Shown here: positions 6,945 to 16,602 of the stretch, piece by piece
How positions within the stretch are numbered: the stretch's first letter is position 1
How the letters are laid out: the number at the start of each line of letters is the position of its first letter
Origin: Solirhodobacter olei
GTDB lineage: Bacteria; Pseudomonadota; Alphaproteobacteria; Rhodobacterales; Rhodobacteraceae
Length of the DNA: 64,000 bases
Direction of reading: 5' to 3'
Assembly: GCF_004010155.1 (NCBI RefSeq)
Contig: NZ_RRYH01000002.1
Span: 372,001-436,000, forward strand
Notes under the pieces: model-generated
Databases searched by the model: none
What the model was told of the DNA's origin: nothing
The model's input: only the letters and a program-made list of their open reading frames with translations
Position numbers and translations under genes: made by a program

Positions 6945-8279
6945 TCAGAGCTCTTCGAGAGCGTCGACCGCGGTCTTCAGGTCGTCCTTGGTCGCGTCCT
7001 TCTCGGTCACCGTGGCGCCCGAGACGATGTGATCCACGACCTTGTCCTCGAAGATCGGCGCGCGGAGCTGCTGCTGCATCTCCGGATTCTGTTGCACGAA
7101 TTCGAAGAAGGCGCGTTCCTGGCCCGGGTATTGCCGGGCCTGCGACAGCACCGCCTGGGTCATCTCGGCGTCGGTCACCTCGATCTCGTTCTTGCGGCCA
7201 AGCTCGGCCAGCAGAAGGCCAAGGCGGACCCGGCGCGTCGCCAGGGTCTTGTGCTCGTCGCTGATCTCGATCTCGCCGTGGTTATGGCCGTGCTCTTCCG
7301 GGTGCTCTTCGTGCCAGAGCTGGTGTGCGATCTGGTTGGCCTCGGCCTCCACCAGGCTCGGCGGCAGTTCGAAGTCGACCATCGCGTCGAGCTGGTCGAG
7401 CAGCGCGCGCTTCATAACCTGGCGCGCCGCGCCCTGGTATTCGGCTTCCAGCCGCTCGGAGATCTGACCCTTGAGCGCTTCGAGGCTCTCGGCACCGAAC
7501 TTCTTCGCCAGCTCGTCGTCGATCTCGGCCGGCTTCGGCTCCTTCACCGCCTTCACGGTGCAGGCGAAGACGGCTTCCTTGCCGGCGAGATGGGCGGCCT
7601 GGTACTCGGCCGGGAAGGTCACCTTCACCTCGACCTCGTCACCGGCCTTGGCGCCGACCAGCTGTTCCTCGAAGCCCGGGATGAAGCTGCCGGAGCCGAG
7701 CACCAGCGGATAGTCCTCAGCCGCGCCGCCCTCGAAGGCCTCGCCGTCGACAGAGCCCTTGAAATCGATCACGACCTGGTCGCCGTCCTTGGCCTTGGAG
7801 CCCTTGCGGCGATCCTCGAAGTTCTGCGCATTCTTTGCGAGATCGGCGAGCGCCTCTTCCACCGCGGCGTCGTCGGCCTTCACCACGAGACGCTCGAGCG
7901 TCACCTTGGTCGCGTCGACATCCGGGATCTCGGGCAGCGCCTCATAGGTCATGTCGACCACGACGTCCTGGCCCTGCTCCCAGTTTTCGCCGTCCTGCAT
8001 CTTCACTTCGGGCTGCATCGCCGGACGGTCGCCGGTGGCCTCGAAATGATCCTTCATCGCAGAGTCGATGGCGTCCTGCATCGCATCGCCCAGAAGCCGC
8101 TGGCCGAACTGCTTGCGCAGGATGGGCATCGGGACCTTGCCCTTGCGGAAGCCCTTCATCTCGACCTCCGGCTGGGCCTCGACGAGCTTCTCCTCCACCT
8201 TCGCATCGAGTTCGGCGGCCGTCACCGTTATGGTGTAGCCGCGTTTAAGGCCTTCTTTCAGGGTCTCGGTGACCTGCAT
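6945..8279 (-). CDS. tig: Trigger factor (ribosome-associated chaperone and peptidyl-prolyl isomerase)
   Basis: 444-residue chaperone that binds nascent chains at the ribosome exit. The ribosome-binding segment is seen as [22 protein letters not shown] near residues 38-59 (the G-F-R-x-G-K signature). A FKBP-type domain follows at about 160-250 ([20 protein letters not shown]), and a long helical C-terminal part ends the protein. A His-rich stretch ([13 protein letters not shown]) near 327-340 is unusual and could bind metal. The ATG is 23 bp from the 3' end of tRNA-Leu on the same strand, so both may share a transcript. Confidence 0.97.
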   Translation of the reverse strand: MQVTETLKEGLKRGYTITVTAAELDAKVEEKLVEAQPEVEMKGFRKGKVPMPILRKQFGQRLLGDAMQDAIDSAMKDHFEATGDRPAMQPEVKMQDGENWEQGQDVVVDMTYEALPEIPDVDATKVTLERLVVKADDAAVEEALADLAKNAQNFEDRRKGSKAKDGDQVVIDFKGSVDGEAFEGGAAEDYPLVLGSGSFIPGFEEQLVGAKAGDEVEVKVTFPAEYQAAHLAGKEAVFACTVKAVKEPKPAEIDDELAKKFGAESLEALKGQISERLEAEYQGAARQVMKRALLDQLDAMVDFELPPSLVEAEANQIAHQLWHEEHPEEHGHNHGEIEISDEHKTLATRRVRLGLLLAELGRKNEIEVTDAEMTQAVLSQARQYPGQERAFFEFVQQNPEMQQQLRAPIFEDKVVDHIVSGATVTEKDATKDDLKTAVDALEEL

Positions 8280-8302
8280 CTATGTCCGTCCTTCTTCCTC
8301 TC

Positions 8303-8387
8303 TGGTGCGGATGGAGGGACTTGAACCCCCACGCCTTGCGGCGCCAGAACCTAAATCTGGTGCGTCTACCAGTTCCGCCACACCCGC
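8303..8387 (-). tRNA. tRNA-Leu, anticodon UAG
   Basis: The minus strand folds as a cloverleaf. The acceptor stem GCGGGTG pairs with CATCCGC with one G-T pair. The anticodon arm CCAGA-TTTAGGT-TCTGG places TAG at the anticodon. There is a long variable arm (CGCCGCAAGGCGT region), as in type II tRNAs, and a T arm with GGTTCAAGTCC. The 3' CCA is encoded (8303-8305). Total length with CCA is 85. Confidence 0.95.
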
Positions 8388-8578
8388 GACAATCCTGCAT
8401 GAAGCAAAGGCAGCCCTGCCGTTTCGCCCGGCGGGGCCGCCCCAAAGCCGGCGCCGTTCTAGCAAAGCCGCATCGGGGATGCGAGCGGAAAAAGCGCCGC
8501 CAAAAACACGGCCCATAAACCCATTCTCGCCACAATCCGGCGGGACAGTTGCGACAGGGCAGTTCACGGGGCATCGCG

Positions 8579-9061
8579 ATGACAAGACCAGCAGCCATTG
8601 GGATGGAAGAGGCCCGGGCACGCGGCTCGGCGGAGGGGGTCCTGCTCGGCACCGGCGTGCTGACGCTGGAGGGCGAGATCCCGGTGGAGTATCTGACGCC
8701 CGGGGACCGTGTCGTCACCCGCTCCGGCGCCCGCGCGCTGCGGCGGATCCGGGCCACGCGCCGCGCCGGGGCGGTGGTGGTGCGCATGACGCCCGGCGCG
8801 ATCGCGCCCGGCGCCCCGGATCAGGACGTGCTGCTCGGTACGGACCAGAAGCTTCGGCTTGCCGACTGGCGGGCAAAGGCAATGTTCGGGGCCCGCGAGG
8901 TGATGGTGGAGGTCGGCCGCATGGTCGACGGCCAGCTGATCCGGCACGAGCGGCTTGCCGAGGCGCGGATCTTCACCCTGGAGTTCGACGCGGAGGAGAC
9001 GATCTACGCCGATGGCGTCGAGATCCACTGCCCGGCCCGTCAGCCCGCCGAAGCCTGCTAG
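8579..9061 (+). CDS. Hint-domain (intein/hedgehog-like) protein
   Basis: 160-residue protein with a single Hint fold. GVLLGTGVLTLEGEIPVEYLTPGDRVVTR resembles the Hint_2 block that starts the family, and DQDVLLGTDQKLRL and the C-terminal ETIYADGVEIHC correspond to later blocks. The residue normally used for self-splicing (Cys/Ser at block A) is not evident and the protein has no flanking exteins. Such stand-alone Hint proteins are frequent in Rhodobacterales with no known job. The ATG at 8579 is preferred over a TTG 30 bases upstream. It faces the NAD(P)HX repair gene convergently. Confidence 0.75.
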   Translation: MTRPAAIGMEEARARGSAEGVLLGTGVLTLEGEIPVEYLTPGDRVVTRSGARALRRIRATRRAGAVVVRMTPGAIAPGAPDQDVLLGTDQKLRLADWRAKAMFGAREVMVEVGRMVDGQLIRHERLAEARIFTLEFDAEETIYADGVEIHCPARQPAEAC

Positions 9062-9121
9062 CGGCCCGCTACGCACGGTCTCGCGGGGCCTCGCCCCACG
9101 AAACGCAGGGCTGCCGTTCCC

Positions 9122-10783
9122 TCAGAGTCCCAGCCCGCGGAAGACCTTCGGCAGCTCCTCCGGCAGATCCTCGGCGATCAACCCCGGCCCGAAGCTGCGC
9201 GCGGCTTCCACATGCAGCCATGCCGCGACCTCTGCCGCCTCCATCGGCATCCGCCGCCGCGCGAGCAGGCCGAGGATGAAGCCCGAAAGCACGTCCCCCG
9301 CCCCCGCGGTCGCCAGCCAGGGCACGGCCATCTCATAGGCCGCGGCAGAGACGGTGCAGGCCCCGCCGCGACGCGAGATCACCGTATCGGCGCCCTTGTT
9401 CAGCACCACGCAGTTGGCCCTGGCCGAGGCCTCCCGCGTGGCGTCGACCTTGGAATAGGCCGGGCCCGCCGTCGGCACCGCGTCGAGCCGCTCGGCGATA
9501 TCCGGGAAGAGCCGGGCGAATTCGCCGCCATGCGGCGTCAGCACGCAATCCCAATGCAGCCGCTTGAAAAGGTCCGGATCCCCGGCCAGCGCCGTGATCG
9601 CATCCGCGTCGATGACAGTGCGCTTCTTCCAGCCAAGCACTACCGGCAGCATCTCCCGCGCCCGCTCCACCCCCAGACCGGGACCGAGGCAGACAGCGGT
9701 AATCCGCTTGTCCTCCAGCACTGCCGAAAGCGCGGCGGCGTCCTCGACCACCCGCAGCATCACGGCGTCGAGCCGGGCGGCGTTCTCGGCCTCTGACTCG
9801 AGCGGGCAGCCGATTGTCACCAGCCCGGCCCCGATCCGCAGCGCCGCGCGCGCCGCAAGCCGCGCAGCGCCCCCCCGCCCGGGCCCTCCGGCCAGCACCA
9901 GCGCATGGCCGCTGTCGTATTTGTGGACGCCGCCGTGGCGCGGTTTCTCAAGCTGCTCCAGCTCGCGGTGCTTGCGTTGGCGCGCGCGCGGCCCGATGGC
10001 CTTGCGCCCGACCAGCCGCGAGGGCGCACTCGCCATCCGTTCGATGTTCGACACCCGCCCGGAGCTTTCGTCCGGCTCCGCCCGCCCGTGCCAGCGCGAA
10101 AGCCCGATATCCTTCACGATCAGCTGCCCGCAGAGTTCCGGCCCGAAGCCGAGGTAATGGCCGACCTTCGCGCTCTCGAAGGTCACCGTCAGTGCCGCGC
10201 GCAGCGGCCGGCCTTCCCAGGTGCGATGGGCGCCCTGCCCCAGCAACCGCCCGCTGTCGAGGCAGAGTCCGCTTGGCGCATCGATGGAAACGGTGCGGTC
10301 TTGCAGGAATTCGCTTGCCTCCCCGCTTCCGCCCATGAAGCTCACCGCGCGCGCCACCTCGCCCTCCAGCGGGCGGGTCAGGCCGGTGCCGAAGATTGCA
10401 TCGATCACAAGATCGACCTCGCCCGCGGCGCGGATCGCCTCCTCGTCGAAGGGCTCGACGGGGCCGAGTTCCAGCCAGCGACGGCAGTTCTCGGCCGCAT
10501 CGGGCGGCAGCTTCTCCTGCCTGCCGGCGAAGAGGACCTGCAGCTGCCAGCCGGCCTCCTGCAGAAGCCGCGCCACGACGAAACCGTCGCCGCCGTTGTT
10601 GCCCGGCCCGCAGAGCACAAGCGCCCGGCCGGGCGCGGCCGAAAGCCCCGGCCATTCCTCGAAGACCGCTTCCACCACGGCGCGGCCCGCACGCTCCATC
10701 AGATCCAGCCCGGTCACTGCGCCAGAGCCGATCGCCGCCTGCTCAATGGCGCGCATTTGGGCAGATGTCAGAAGTTCAGTCAC
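9122..10783 (-). CDS. nnr: Bifunctional NAD(P)H-hydrate epimerase / ADP-dependent dehydratase
   Basis: 553-residue repair enzyme that turns damaged NAD(P)HX back to NAD(P)H. The N-terminal YjeF/NnrE epimerase domain (about 1-230) has the nucleotide loop LCGPGNNGGDGFVVARLL and VDAIFGTGL. The C-terminal NnrD ribokinase-like dehydratase domain (about 270-553) has AGGPGRGGAARLAARAALRIGAG, TPHGGEFARL and WLATAGAGDVLSG. Between them lies a basic linker (RKAIGPRARQRKHRE). The GTG at 10783 is taken as start because AGGGGG precedes it by 6 nt; an ATG-like frame start at 10834 would reach into the glnB promoter region. It is divergent from glnB. Confidence 0.95.
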   Translation of the reverse strand: MTELLTSAQMRAIEQAAIGSGAVTGLDLMERAGRAVVEAVFEEWPGLSAAPGRALVLCGPGNNGGDGFVVARLLQEAGWQLQVLFAGRQEKLPPDAAENCRRWLELGPVEPFDEEAIRAAGEVDLVIDAIFGTGLTRPLEGEVARAVSFMGGSGEASEFLQDRTVSIDAPSGLCLDSGRLLGQGAHRTWEGRPLRAALTVTFESAKVGHYLGFGPELCGQLIVKDIGLSRWHGRAEPDESSGRVSNIERMASAPSRLVGRKAIGPRARQRKHRELEQLEKPRHGGVHKYDSGHALVLAGGPGRGGAARLAARAALRIGAGLVTIGCPLESEAENAARLDAVMLRVVEDAAALSAVLEDKRITAVCLGPGLGVERAREMLPVVLGWKKRTVIDADAITALAGDPDLFKRLHWDCVLTPHGGEFARLFPDIAERLDAVPTAGPAYSKVDATREASARANCVVLNKGADTVISRRGGACTVSAAAYEMAVPWLATAGAGDVLSGFILGLLARRRMPMEAAEVAAWLHVEAARSFGPGLIAEDLPEELPKVFRGLGL

Positions 10784-10843
10784 CACTCGCCCCCTGTCGT
10801 TTAACATTTCGCCCACACGATGGGCGGTTTGCATGAAATTTAA

Positions 10844-11296
<453 letters not shown>

Positions 11297-11355
11297 CATC
11301 ACCGGCCCGCGCGCGGGCCCGAGACACACGCTCAAACAGAAGGGATCATGGAGAC

Positions 11356-12762
11356 ATGAGCAAGGATAACATTCTCAAGACCATCAAGGACGAGGAGATC
11401 GAATACGTCGACCTCCGGTTCACTGACCCGCGCGGCAAGCTCCAGCACGTGACGCTGATCGCCGATATCGTCGACGAGGACTTCTTCGATGAAGGCTTCA
11501 TGTTCGACGGCTCCTCTATCGCCGGGTGGAAGTCGATCGACCAGTCCGACATGAAGCTGATGCCGGATACTGCCTCGGCCTATATCGACCCGTTCTATGC
11601 CGAGAAGACGATCTGCGTGCATTGCTCGGTCGTCGAGCCCGACACCGGCGAGGCCTATGACCGCGACCCGCGCTCGACCGCCGAGAAGGCCGAGGCCTAC
11701 CTGAAGTCGACCGGCATCGGCGACACGTTCTTCTGCGGTCCGGAAGCCGAATTCTTCGTCTTTGACGACGTGCGCTTCGCCGTGACGATGAACAAGGTCT
11801 CCTACGAGGTCGACGCGATCGACGGCGCCTGGAACAGCGACACCCAGTACGAAAACGGCAACATGGGTCACCGCGCCGGCGTCAAGGGCGGCTACTTCCC
11901 GGTCAACCCGGTCGACGACGGGATGGACCTGCGCTCCGAGATGCTCTCGACCATGAAGCGCATCGGCATGAAGGTCGACAAGCACCACCACGAGGTGGCC
12001 TCGAACCAGCACGAGCTGGGGCTGATCTTCTCGACCCTCACCAAGCAGGCCGACGAGATCCAGAAGTACAAGTACGTGATCCACAACGTGGCCCACGCCT
12101 ATGGCAAGTCGGCAACCTTCATGCCGAAGCCGATCAAGGGCGACAACGGCACCGGCATGCACGTGAACATGTCGATCTGGAAGGACGGCAAGCCGCTCTT
12201 CGCGGGCGACAAGTATGCCGACCTCAGCCAGGAAGCGCTCTACTTCATCGGCGGCATCCTGAAGCATGCCAAGGCGCTCAACGCGATCACCAACCCGGGC
12301 ACGAACTCCTACAAGCGCCTGATCCCGGGCTTCGAGGCCCCGGTTCTGCGGGCCTATTCCGCCCGCAACCGGTCCGGCTGCGTCCGTATTCCGTGGACCG
12401 AAAGCCCGAAGGCCAAGCGCATCGAGGCCCGCTTCCCGGACCCCTCGGCGAACCCCTACCTCTGCTTCGCCGCGCTGCTGATGGCCGGCCTCGACGGCAT
12501 CAAGAACAAGATCGACCCGGGCCCGTCCTCGGACAAGGACCTCTACGATCTGCCGCCGGAAGAGCTGGCCTCGATCCCGACCGTCTGCGGGAGCCTGCGT
12601 GAAGCGCTGACCTCGCTGGAGGAGGATCACGAGTTCCTGCTGGCCGGCGACGTCTTCACCAAGGGCCAGCTGGAAGGCTACATGGCGCTGAAGTGGGAAG
12701 AGGTCTACGCCTACGAGCACACGCCGCACCCGGTCGAGTACCAGATGTATTACAGCTGCTGA
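11356..12762 (+). CDS. glnA: Glutamine synthetase type I
   Basis: 468-residue GSI-beta enzyme that forms glutamine from glutamate, ammonia and ATP as a dodecamer. The N-terminal beta-grasp ([19 protein letters not shown]), the metal/ATP region ([12 protein letters not shown]), the [12 protein letters not shown] loop and the [11 protein letters not shown] stretch are all present. Tyr397 in [10 protein letters not shown] is the adenylylation site, so activity should be controlled by GlnE with GlnB. It is co-oriented with glnB, and a strong terminator follows. Confidence 0.98.
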   Translation: MSKDNILKTIKDEEIEYVDLRFTDPRGKLQHVTLIADIVDEDFFDEGFMFDGSSIAGWKSIDQSDMKLMPDTASAYIDPFYAEKTICVHCSVVEPDTGEAYDRDPRSTAEKAEAYLKSTGIGDTFFCGPEAEFFVFDDVRFAVTMNKVSYEVDAIDGAWNSDTQYENGNMGHRAGVKGGYFPVNPVDDGMDLRSEMLSTMKRIGMKVDKHHHEVASNQHELGLIFSTLTKQADEIQKYKYVIHNVAHAYGKSATFMPKPIKGDNGTGMHVNMSIWKDGKPLFAGDKYADLSQEALYFIGGILKHAKALNAITNPGTNSYKRLIPGFEAPVLRAYSARNRSGCVRIPWTESPKAKRIEARFPDPSANPYLCFAALLMAGLDGIKNKIDPGPSSDKDLYDLPPEELASIPTVCGSLREALTSLEEDHEFLLAGDVFTKGQLEGYMALKWEEVYAYEHTPHPVEYQMYYSC

Positions 12763-12786
12763 TCGTTCGCGGTCAGAACGTCATGG

Positions 12787-12824
12787 GCCCCGCCGGCGAA
12801 ACCGCCGGTGGGGCTTCTCTTTGT
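12787..12824 (+). terminator. Rho-independent terminator of glnBA
   Basis: GCCCCGCCGGCG (12787-12798) pairs with CGCCGGTGGGGC (12803-12814), 12 bp with one G-T pair and a 4-nt loop, followed by TTCTCTTTGTT. It lies 24 bases past the glnA stop. Confidence 0.9.
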
Positions 12825-13182
12825 TGACGCAAGCCGCGCCCCACCCTGAACCGGCAAAGCCCGAAGTATGACCGCAGTGTTTCCGGTTCCGACCTGCAAA
12901 AGGGGCAAAAACCAGGCGAAGCCGACCAAAACCGTGCCGATTGTTCCCGGGCGACGCACAACCCTGAGCTGCGGCCGCAACGAAAAACACTCTGTATTCG
13001 GCCAAATCCGTAACCGAAGGCATCCCGGCCTCCCGGGCGCTGTCGCCGTGGCGGAAACGAAACCGTCGCGAAAGCGCATCCAATTCTCGCCACATCTCAC
13101 CGCGGAATTTCCACAGGTTACCCGAATTCGCGGCCCAATCTTTTTGGATATTGTTTCCAACTGGCTGGAGGGCTCCATAAGT
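12825..13182 (+). other. Intergenic stretch upstream of the unknown membrane-anchored protein
   Basis: About 360 bp between the glnA terminator and the next gene. The frame of the downstream gene stays open back to 12868, but that part shows no protein-like pattern and the A-rich composition of 13050-13160 differs from coding DNA around it. GGAGGG at 13167-13172 is the likely ribosome binding site. No confident promoter or RNA structure was recognised; the region presumably carries the promoter of the downstream gene. Confidence 0.5.
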
Positions 13183-14157
13183 ATGGCTATGTTGGGCAGA
13201 ACGACGAGCGTGACCCTGCTCTATGTCGAGCGGCCGAACCTCGATTTCGCGGAGTGCCGCGCCTTTCTGGAGGGCGCGCTGCGCCGGTTCGGGCATGACG
13301 GCATCGAGCCGGTCCATGGCGCCGACGACTACGTCACCATGGACGTCGAGGGCAGCCGTGTCGTGCTCGGCTACGCCGATCTCGAGGCCCGCGCCCGCGG
13401 TGCCGAGACCGCGCCCGGCGGCTACGCGGCGGCACTGCTCGTCTCGGTCGGGCCGAGCCCACGCCGCGACGGGTCCCGCGATCTCGCCCGGAACGGCCAC
13501 GCGCTGTGCGACATGGTGATCGAGGAGGTGCGCCGGAAGCGTGGCCCCGACCTGATCCTGTGGAACGAGATCGAGGGCGTCTTTGCCGAGAAGCAATTCG
13601 AGGCACTGATCGACGCCGCCCAGGCCATGCGCCCGGCCAGGCTGCCGCCCGAGCTGGAGGCCGCACTGAAAGGTCACGCGCCGCGGCGGGCCGAGATGCG
13701 CCCGGCGATGGCCTTCGAACCGGCCCAAGTGATGGAGTCGCTCGCCCCGCCACCGCCACTCTCCGCGGTCGCGGCGGCATCCGGGGCGGCTTTCGATACC
13801 GTTCCGGCCGACCCGGCCTGGATCCCGGCCAACGATCATCCCACAGACATGCTCGACCCGATGCGCGAGGAGATGGCCCGCATCCGCGAGGCGCTTTACC
13901 CGCCCGAAGAAGAGCAGCGGCAGGCCAGCCCCTCCCCGCGGCGCGAGAAGGAACCGCTGGTGCGCCGGCTTACGACCTACAGCTTCAACACCACGCTTCT
14001 GGTGGTGGCGATGCCGATCGGAGCAGCCCTGCTGACTTACAACGTGCTGGGGCGCGAGGATTCGCGCGTCACCGCGCGCGTCATGGCGCTGACCGGGATC
14101 GGCATGGCCTTCTCGAAACTGGTATTCCACGGCCAAATCCCGCATTTCGGCGCCTGA
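13183..14157 (+). CDS. Conserved-looking membrane-anchored protein of unknown function
   Basis: 324-residue protein that I do not recognise. The N-terminal half (about 1-165) looks like a compact alpha/beta domain starting MAMLGRTTSVTLLYVERPNL. A Pro/Ala/Glu-rich linker spans about 165-255. A C-terminal hydrophobic stretch (TTLLVVAMPIGAALLTYNVL, about 269-288) could anchor it in the membrane with most of the protein in the cytoplasm. The start at 13183 has GGAGGG ten bases upstream. It lies alone between glnA and the convergent haem-demethylase-like gene. No function is proposed. Confidence 0.7.
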   Translation: MAMLGRTTSVTLLYVERPNLDFAECRAFLEGALRRFGHDGIEPVHGADDYVTMDVEGSRVVLGYADLEARARGAETAPGGYAAALLVSVGPSPRRDGSRDLARNGHALCDMVIEEVRRKRGPDLILWNEIEGVFAEKQFEALIDAAQAMRPARLPPELEAALKGHAPRRAEMRPAMAFEPAQVMESLAPPPPLSAVAAASGAAFDTVPADPAWIPANDHPTDMLDPMREEMARIREALYPPEEEQRQASPSPRREKEPLVRRLTTYSFNTTLLVVAMPIGAALLTYNVLGREDSRVTARVMALTGIGMAFSKLVFHGQIPHFGA

Positions 14158-14187
14158 AGGGCGAGCGGCGCATCGGCCGCTGGCCGC

Positions 14188-14982
14188 TCAGTGCAGCGGG
14201 TAGTCTTCCAGCGCGCGCGCCTGGTCCGGGGTCAGGCTCTCGCGCCGGACAAGGTAGGTGTGGATCGAGAACACCACCGCCCGGCTCTCGGGCAGACGCA
14301 GCAGACATTGCCGCTCTGACCGGATGAAAGGCTGCGCGGCATCACGGTCGGCCCGGGGCGGATCGGCCTCGCGACGGGGGCTGAACAGCTCCGTCCGTCC
14401 GCAATGCCCGGCATTGACCCGCCAGAGGCCCTGCTCCGGCCGGATCGCGTCACACAGGCGCTGGACGCGGCGGGCGACATCCTCGTCATAGGGCTGCACA
14501 GGCTTGTGGATGCGGATCAACGGCCGCTCGATCTTTTCGGCCAGCGTCCAGTTCGACGGGAAGCAGAGCACCGCGCCGGTCAGAACATGCTCCGGCTCGT
14601 CCGGCGCCTTCTCCAGTATGCAGAGATCCTCCTGCACCAGACGCCCCAAGGTCAGGAGCGGCGCGGCGCGGTCGAGGGGCACCGTCACCCCATCCGGCCG
14701 CGTCACCTGCGCTGCTCCAAGGGTAATACCCGGCGTGCCCTTCAGCTCGGCCAGAACCCGGTCCAGCAGCTCCTCCGCCGCCGCACGGGCACGTTCGGCG
14801 AGGGCATGGACGTCCCCTGGGCGACTGGCAATCAGCCGGTCGCGTTCCGCCATCTGGGCGGCATAGGCGTCGTCGATCTGGAGCCACTCCCCGGCCGGCA
14901 GCGGCAGGATGCCCGGCAGGCGCCGGGTGCGGGGATCTGTCCAGGGGGCGAAGGGCAGCGAGGTCTGCAGAATATCAGTCAT
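14188..14982 (-). CDS. DUF3445 / haem-dependent oxidative N-demethylase-like protein
   Basis: 264-residue protein of the DUF3445 family, named for the haem- and PAS-fold alpha subunit of an oxidative N-demethylase. Family features are ILPLPAGEWLQIDDAYAAQMAERDRLI near the N-terminus, VQEDLCILEK, then CFPSNWTLAEKIERPLIRIHKPVQPYDE, and a final RLPESRAVVFSIHTYLVR. In characterised members the substrate is dimethylamine. Whether this one demethylates dimethylamine or another methylated amine is not shown by the sequence. It is followed on the other strand by dddP, and both would suit use of methylated osmolytes in marine water, which is an inference. Confidence 0.82.
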   Translation of the reverse strand: MTDILQTSLPFAPWTDPRTRRLPGILPLPAGEWLQIDDAYAAQMAERDRLIASRPGDVHALAERARAAAEELLDRVLAELKGTPGITLGAAQVTRPDGVTVPLDRAAPLLTLGRLVQEDLCILEKAPDEPEHVLTGAVLCFPSNWTLAEKIERPLIRIHKPVQPYDEDVARRVQRLCDAIRPEQGLWRVNAGHCGRTELFSPRREADPPRADRDAAQPFIRSERQCLLRLPESRAVVFSIHTYLVRRESLTPDQARALEDYPLH

Positions 14983-15100
14983 CCCTCACGGATAGCCGAG
15001 CACCGGCGCGGCAAACAGCCCAAACCGACATGCCGCCGGTCGCAATCCGGCGGGCGCGGCGCCATGACGCGGGATCATCCTTTGCCAGCTGGAGGATGCC

Positions 15101-16426
15101 ATGACCTATTCCGACCGCCGCAAGATCGACCCGAGCCGCCCGCCCGCGGCGCTGCCCCCCGATAATGACCGGATGGAGATCGGGCCGACCCAGCTCGCGC
15201 TCTCCGAATGGGGCGAGGCGGGGCTGATCCTGCCGGACCTGCCCAGGATGCGGGAGTATCGCTGGAACCGGTTGACCGAGGCGCTGGTCGGGCGGGACTA
15301 CGGCGGGATCCTTCTGTTCGACCCGCTGAACATCCGCTACGCCACTGACAGCACGAACATGCAGCTCTGGAACAGCCACAACCCGTTCCGCGCGGTGATG
15401 GTCTGCGCCGATGGGCACATGGTGATCTGGGAATACCGCCAGTCGCCATTCCTGTGCGATTTCAATCCCTTGGTAAAGGAAGTCCGGTTCGGCGCGGGGT
15501 TCTTCTACATGTCGGCGGGCGACGCGACGGCGCTGGCGGCGGAGGGGTTCGCGGGACAGGTGGCGGAGGTGATGGCGGCCCATGCCGGGGGCAACCGGCG
15601 GATCGCGGTGGACAAGATCATGGTCCACGGCCTCAAGGCGCTGGAACGCGCGGGCTTCGAGGTGATGGAGGGCGAGGAGGTCACCGAGCGGGTCCGCGCC
15701 GTCAAGGGCCCCGAAGAAATCGCCGCGATGCGCTGCGCGCATCATGCCTGCGAGGCCTCGATCGCAGAGATGGAGGCCGCAGCGCGCGAAGGCATCCCGC
15801 TAGGCGGGATGTCGGAGGACGACGTCTGGGCAGAGCTTCACAAGTCCAACATCCGGCGCGGCGGCGAGTGGATCGAGACCCGGCTGCTGGCCTCGGGCCC
15901 GCGCACCAACCCGTGGTTCCAGGAATGCGGGCCGCGGATCATCAGCCCGGACGAGATCGTGGCCTTCGACACGGACCTTGTCGGCTGCTACGGAATTTGT
16001 ATCGATATCTCAAGGACATGGTGGATCGGCGACGGCCCGGCTCCGGCGCGGATGCAGGATGCGATGCGCCACGGGCTGGACCATATCCGAGAGAACCAGT
16101 CGATGCTGAAGCCCGGCGTCACGATCCACGAGCTGACCCATGGCGGCCATCGGCTGGCCCCGGAATACTGGGCGCAGAAATATTCCTGCAAGATGCACGG
16201 GGTCGGGCTTTGCGACGAATGGCCGTCGGTCCCCTACCCCGATGCCTGGACGCCGGGTGAGTTCGACGATGTGGCACTGGAACCGGGGATGGTGCTTTGT
16301 GTCGAGGCGCTGATCAGCCCCGAGGGGGGCGACTTCTCGATCAAGCTGGAGGACCAGGTGCTGATCACCGAGACCGGGCACGAGGTGCTGACGCGGTATC
16401 CCTACGATCCGCGGCTGACCGGCTGA
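15101..16426 (+). CDS. dddP: DMSP lyase DddP (M24-peptidase fold)
   Basis: 441-residue protein that should cleave dimethylsulfoniopropionate to dimethyl sulfide and acrylate. DddP has an M24 metallopeptidase fold but binds two metal ions and acts as a lyase. All six metal ligands known from the Ruegeria DddP structure are in place with a constant offset: Asp290, Asp292, Asp302, His366, Glu402 and Glu417. The catalytic Asp is at 372 (MHGVGLCDEW). RKIDPSRPP, EIGPTQLALSEWGEAGL and YATDSTNMQLWNSHNPFRA are close to roseobacter DddP as I recall it. A good ATG follows GGAGG. No other ddd or dmd gene is adjacent; an MFS transporter follows. Confidence 0.87.
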   Translation: MTYSDRRKIDPSRPPAALPPDNDRMEIGPTQLALSEWGEAGLILPDLPRMREYRWNRLTEALVGRDYGGILLFDPLNIRYATDSTNMQLWNSHNPFRAVMVCADGHMVIWEYRQSPFLCDFNPLVKEVRFGAGFFYMSAGDATALAAEGFAGQVAEVMAAHAGGNRRIAVDKIMVHGLKALERAGFEVMEGEEVTERVRAVKGPEEIAAMRCAHHACEASIAEMEAAAREGIPLGGMSEDDVWAELHKSNIRRGGEWIETRLLASGPRTNPWFQECGPRIISPDEIVAFDTDLVGCYGICIDISRTWWIGDGPAPARMQDAMRHGLDHIRENQSMLKPGVTIHELTHGGHRLAPEYWAQKYSCKMHGVGLCDEWPSVPYPDAWTPGEFDDVALEPGMVLCVEALISPEGGDFSIKLEDQVLITETGHEVLTRYPYDPRLTG

Positions 16427-16464
16427 GCCGGGCCAAGGCCTTGGAAGGTCTTGAAAATCCGCCT

Positions 16465-16511
16465 ACCGTTTCGGCACCGATTGAACACCGCTTTCGCACC
16501 GTAAGATACCG
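16465..16511 (-). repeat. 11-bp-phased CGGT direct repeat array 2
   Basis: On the plus strand ACCG ends at 16468, 16479, 16490, 16501 and 16511, so spacing is 11, 11, 11 and 10 bp. Read on the minus strand the units are CGGTGCGAAAG, CGGTGTTCAAT, CGGTGCCGAAA and CGGTAGGCGGA. The first unit is identical to the unit of the array at 4399-4444, but the orientation is opposite. It lies between dddP and the MFS gene, about 90-140 bp before the MFS start. Confidence 0.72.
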
Positions 16512-16602
16512 TAAATCGGGACGGTGGCGGCCCCTTTGGCGCAACACCCCGGCGCGCGGCTGCTGCGTTCCCTCTGGCAGCGAAGACGTCTAGGCTCGGC
16601 CG

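Noticed and set aside
10784-10834. Longer N-terminus for the NAD(P)HX repair enzyme
   Set aside because: AGGGGG lies 6 bases before the GTG at 10783. The extension is not typical of the family and would use the glnB control region.
12868-13182. N-terminal extension of the unknown membrane-anchored protein
   Set aside because: The frame is open, but the peptide is low-complexity and unlike the rest. A ribosome binding site sits before 13183, and the base composition is that of an intergenic region.
14188-16426. A DMSP/methylamine use gene cluster
   Set aside because: The haem-demethylase-like gene and dddP are neighbours on opposite strands, but none of the other known genes (dmdA, dddA, acuI, tmm, gma) is present, so a cluster is not supported.
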